A stretch of 51,060 bases of DNA from Acidimicrobiaceae bacterium (GTDB lineage Bacteria; Actinomycetota; Acidimicrobiia; Acidimicrobiales; RAAP-2), in contig PKYQ01000027.1 in the NCBI GenBank assembly GCA_003133685.1, positions 40,474 through 91,533 of the forward strand, read 5' to 3'. Below, piece by piece: positions 50,138-51,060 of the stretch. A program made the position numbers and the translations under genes. Within the stretch, counting starts at the first letter, position 1, and every line of letters begins with the position of its first letter. The notes below the pieces were generated by a model that was not told the origin of the DNA, did not search any database, and saw nothing but the letters and a program-made list of their open reading frames with translations.

Positions 50138-51060
50138 CCCGCGATTATTGCCGCGGCCGGGTCGTGCAAGAAGCGACCGATGTGAGCGAGCACCGCAGAG
50201 GCCATCGCGCCATCGACCTGACGGTGATCGAAGGCCATCGCCAACTCGACAACTTGGCGAACCACGACCTCGTCGTCGACAACCCATGGCGCCTTGGCGA
50301 TCTGACCTACAGCGAGAATCGCTCCGGTACCGGGCGGCAGAATCGGAATGGCGGCGTCGACGCCGAAAGGGCCGACGTTGGTGATGCTCAACGTCGTGCC
50401 AATCATCTCATTCGGCGTGGTCGTCCCCTGGCGGGCCTTGTCGACGAGCACCGTCATCGCCGAGGCCATTCCCACGAGATCGAGCTGATCGGCGCCCTTG
50501 ATGTTGGGCACAATCAGTCCTCGCGGTGTGTCGGCCGCAATTCCAAGATTGACACTGCGCCGAACGATCACCTCGTTCGCGGCGGCGTCGAAGCTGGAGT
50601 TGAGGCCTGGGAAGTGTCGAGCCGCGTCGCACACCGCGAGTGCGATGATCGTGAGTGGCGAGAGACGAACACCGGCCAGGTTCGGCTGTTGCTTGAGCGA
50701 GGCCACGAGCTCCATCGTGCGCGTGGCGTCGACGCGTACCCACACCGCGGCGCGGGGCTGCGTGAACGCACTCTGCACCATCGCCTCGGCCATTGAGCGA
50801 AGCACACCCTTGACGGGAATGTGCTCTTCCTTGGGACCGGTCGACCATGACTCAAGTTCGCGACCGACGAAGCGTGACGTCGTGTTCGGTCCGGTGATTG
50901 GCGCACTCACGCGAGGGGTCGCCGTACCCGGTGCGCCGCTGAGCGCCTGCTCGATGTCGTCGCGCGTAATGAGTCCGTCGCGTCCGGTGCCGGCGAGCGA
51001 CGAGATGTCGACGCCGTGTTGTTTCGCGTAAAGGCGAACGGGGGGCGTGGAACGCGGGGC
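50134..51060 (-). CDS. Dihydrolipoamide acyltransferase (E2), C-terminal part (5' end outside window)
   Basis: The minus-strand frame is open to the window's end. The visible 308 residues begin in a peripheral-subunit-binding domain (PPVRLYAKQHGVDISSLAGT, then GRDGLITRDDIEQAL), pass through a linker and enter the CoA-acyltransferase core, ending with the catalytic FDHRQVDG and a short tail. The lipoyl domain must lie beyond 51060. It is clearly different from the E2 at 25528-26892 and has only one binding domain in view. It is the acyl-transfer core of a second 2-oxoacid dehydrogenase complex. Confidence 0.92.
   Translation of the reverse strand, partial: APRSTPPVRLYAKQHGVDISSLAGTGRDGLITRDDIEQALSGAPGTATPRVSAPITGPNTTSRFVGRELESWSTGPKEEHIPVKGVLRSMAEAMVQSAFTQPRAAVWVRVDATRTMELVASLKQQPNLAGVRLSPLTIIALAVCDAARHFPGLNSSFDAAANEVIVRRSVNLGIAADTPRGLIVPNIKGADQLDLVGMASAMTVLVDKARQGTTTPNEMIGTTLSITNVGPFGVDAAIPILPPGTGAILAVGQIAKAPWVVDDEVVVRQVVELAMAFDHRQVDGAMASAVLAHIGRFLHDPAAAIIAG

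Overview
The window is 51 kb of GC-rich (about 60%), densely coded bacterial DNA. Frequent GTG starts, ATGA/GTGA stop-start overlaps, caa3-type CtaG assembly factors, an OmpR/RegX3-like regulator and an actinobacterial-style PutA suggest a high-GC actinobacterium, perhaps an Acidimicrobiia-like lineage. This is inference from gene content; no rRNA or tRNA is present to confirm it. I saw no CRISPR array, prophage, insertion sequence or tRNA.

Region 1 (1-11.2 kb) is respiratory. It has the end of cytochrome c oxidase subunit II, subunits I and III, a 37-residue one-helix protein and a CtaG-like factor. These are followed by PsiE, a small membrane protein, a Sco1 copper chaperone, two multi-helix membrane proteins, a second CtaG, a pentapeptide-repeat lipoprotein and a three-gene cytochrome b module. 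The oxidase is divergent at its proton-channel positions. The cytochrome b module has b6-type haem spacing and an unusual two-helix partner with a large loop.

Region 2 (11.3-26.9 kb) is a catabolic island after a ChrA transporter. It combines a ribose-type ABC importer (binding protein, double ATPase, permease), an M24-family enzyme, an AtzA/TrzA-type amidohydrolase, an SDR-like protein without its catalytic residues, a bicupin, an XRE-cupin regulator and a 3-hydroxyisobutyrate-dehydrogenase-like enzyme. A 2-oxoacid dehydrogenase (E1 alpha, E1 beta and an E2 with two peripheral-subunit-binding domains) completes it. Short recurring elements (ACTTMAC, CTTAACG) lie in its intergenic regions. 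The substrate is unknown; this is the best candidate for an undescribed pathway.

Region 3 (27-39.8 kb) is mixed: an ABC-2 exporter, a truncated alpha/beta hydrolase, a PadR regulator with a perfect 20-bp palindrome in its promoter, a PLP-dependent trans-sulfuration enzyme, a DoxX protein, a methyltransferase, a DUF429 protein, an isocitrate/isopropylmalate-dehydrogenase-family enzyme and a bifunctional PutA.

Region 4 (39.7-51 kb) opens with a translationally coupled GT4 / alpha-alpha-toroid / GH130 operon, likely handling a mannoside or related glycan. It continues with a small Cys-containing protein, a decayed secreted gene, a PHS-type MFS transporter, a secreted Cys-paired repeat protein, an acetamidase/formamidase, an orphan response regulator, a BCP peroxiredoxin and the C-terminal part of a second E2 acyltransferase that runs off the window.
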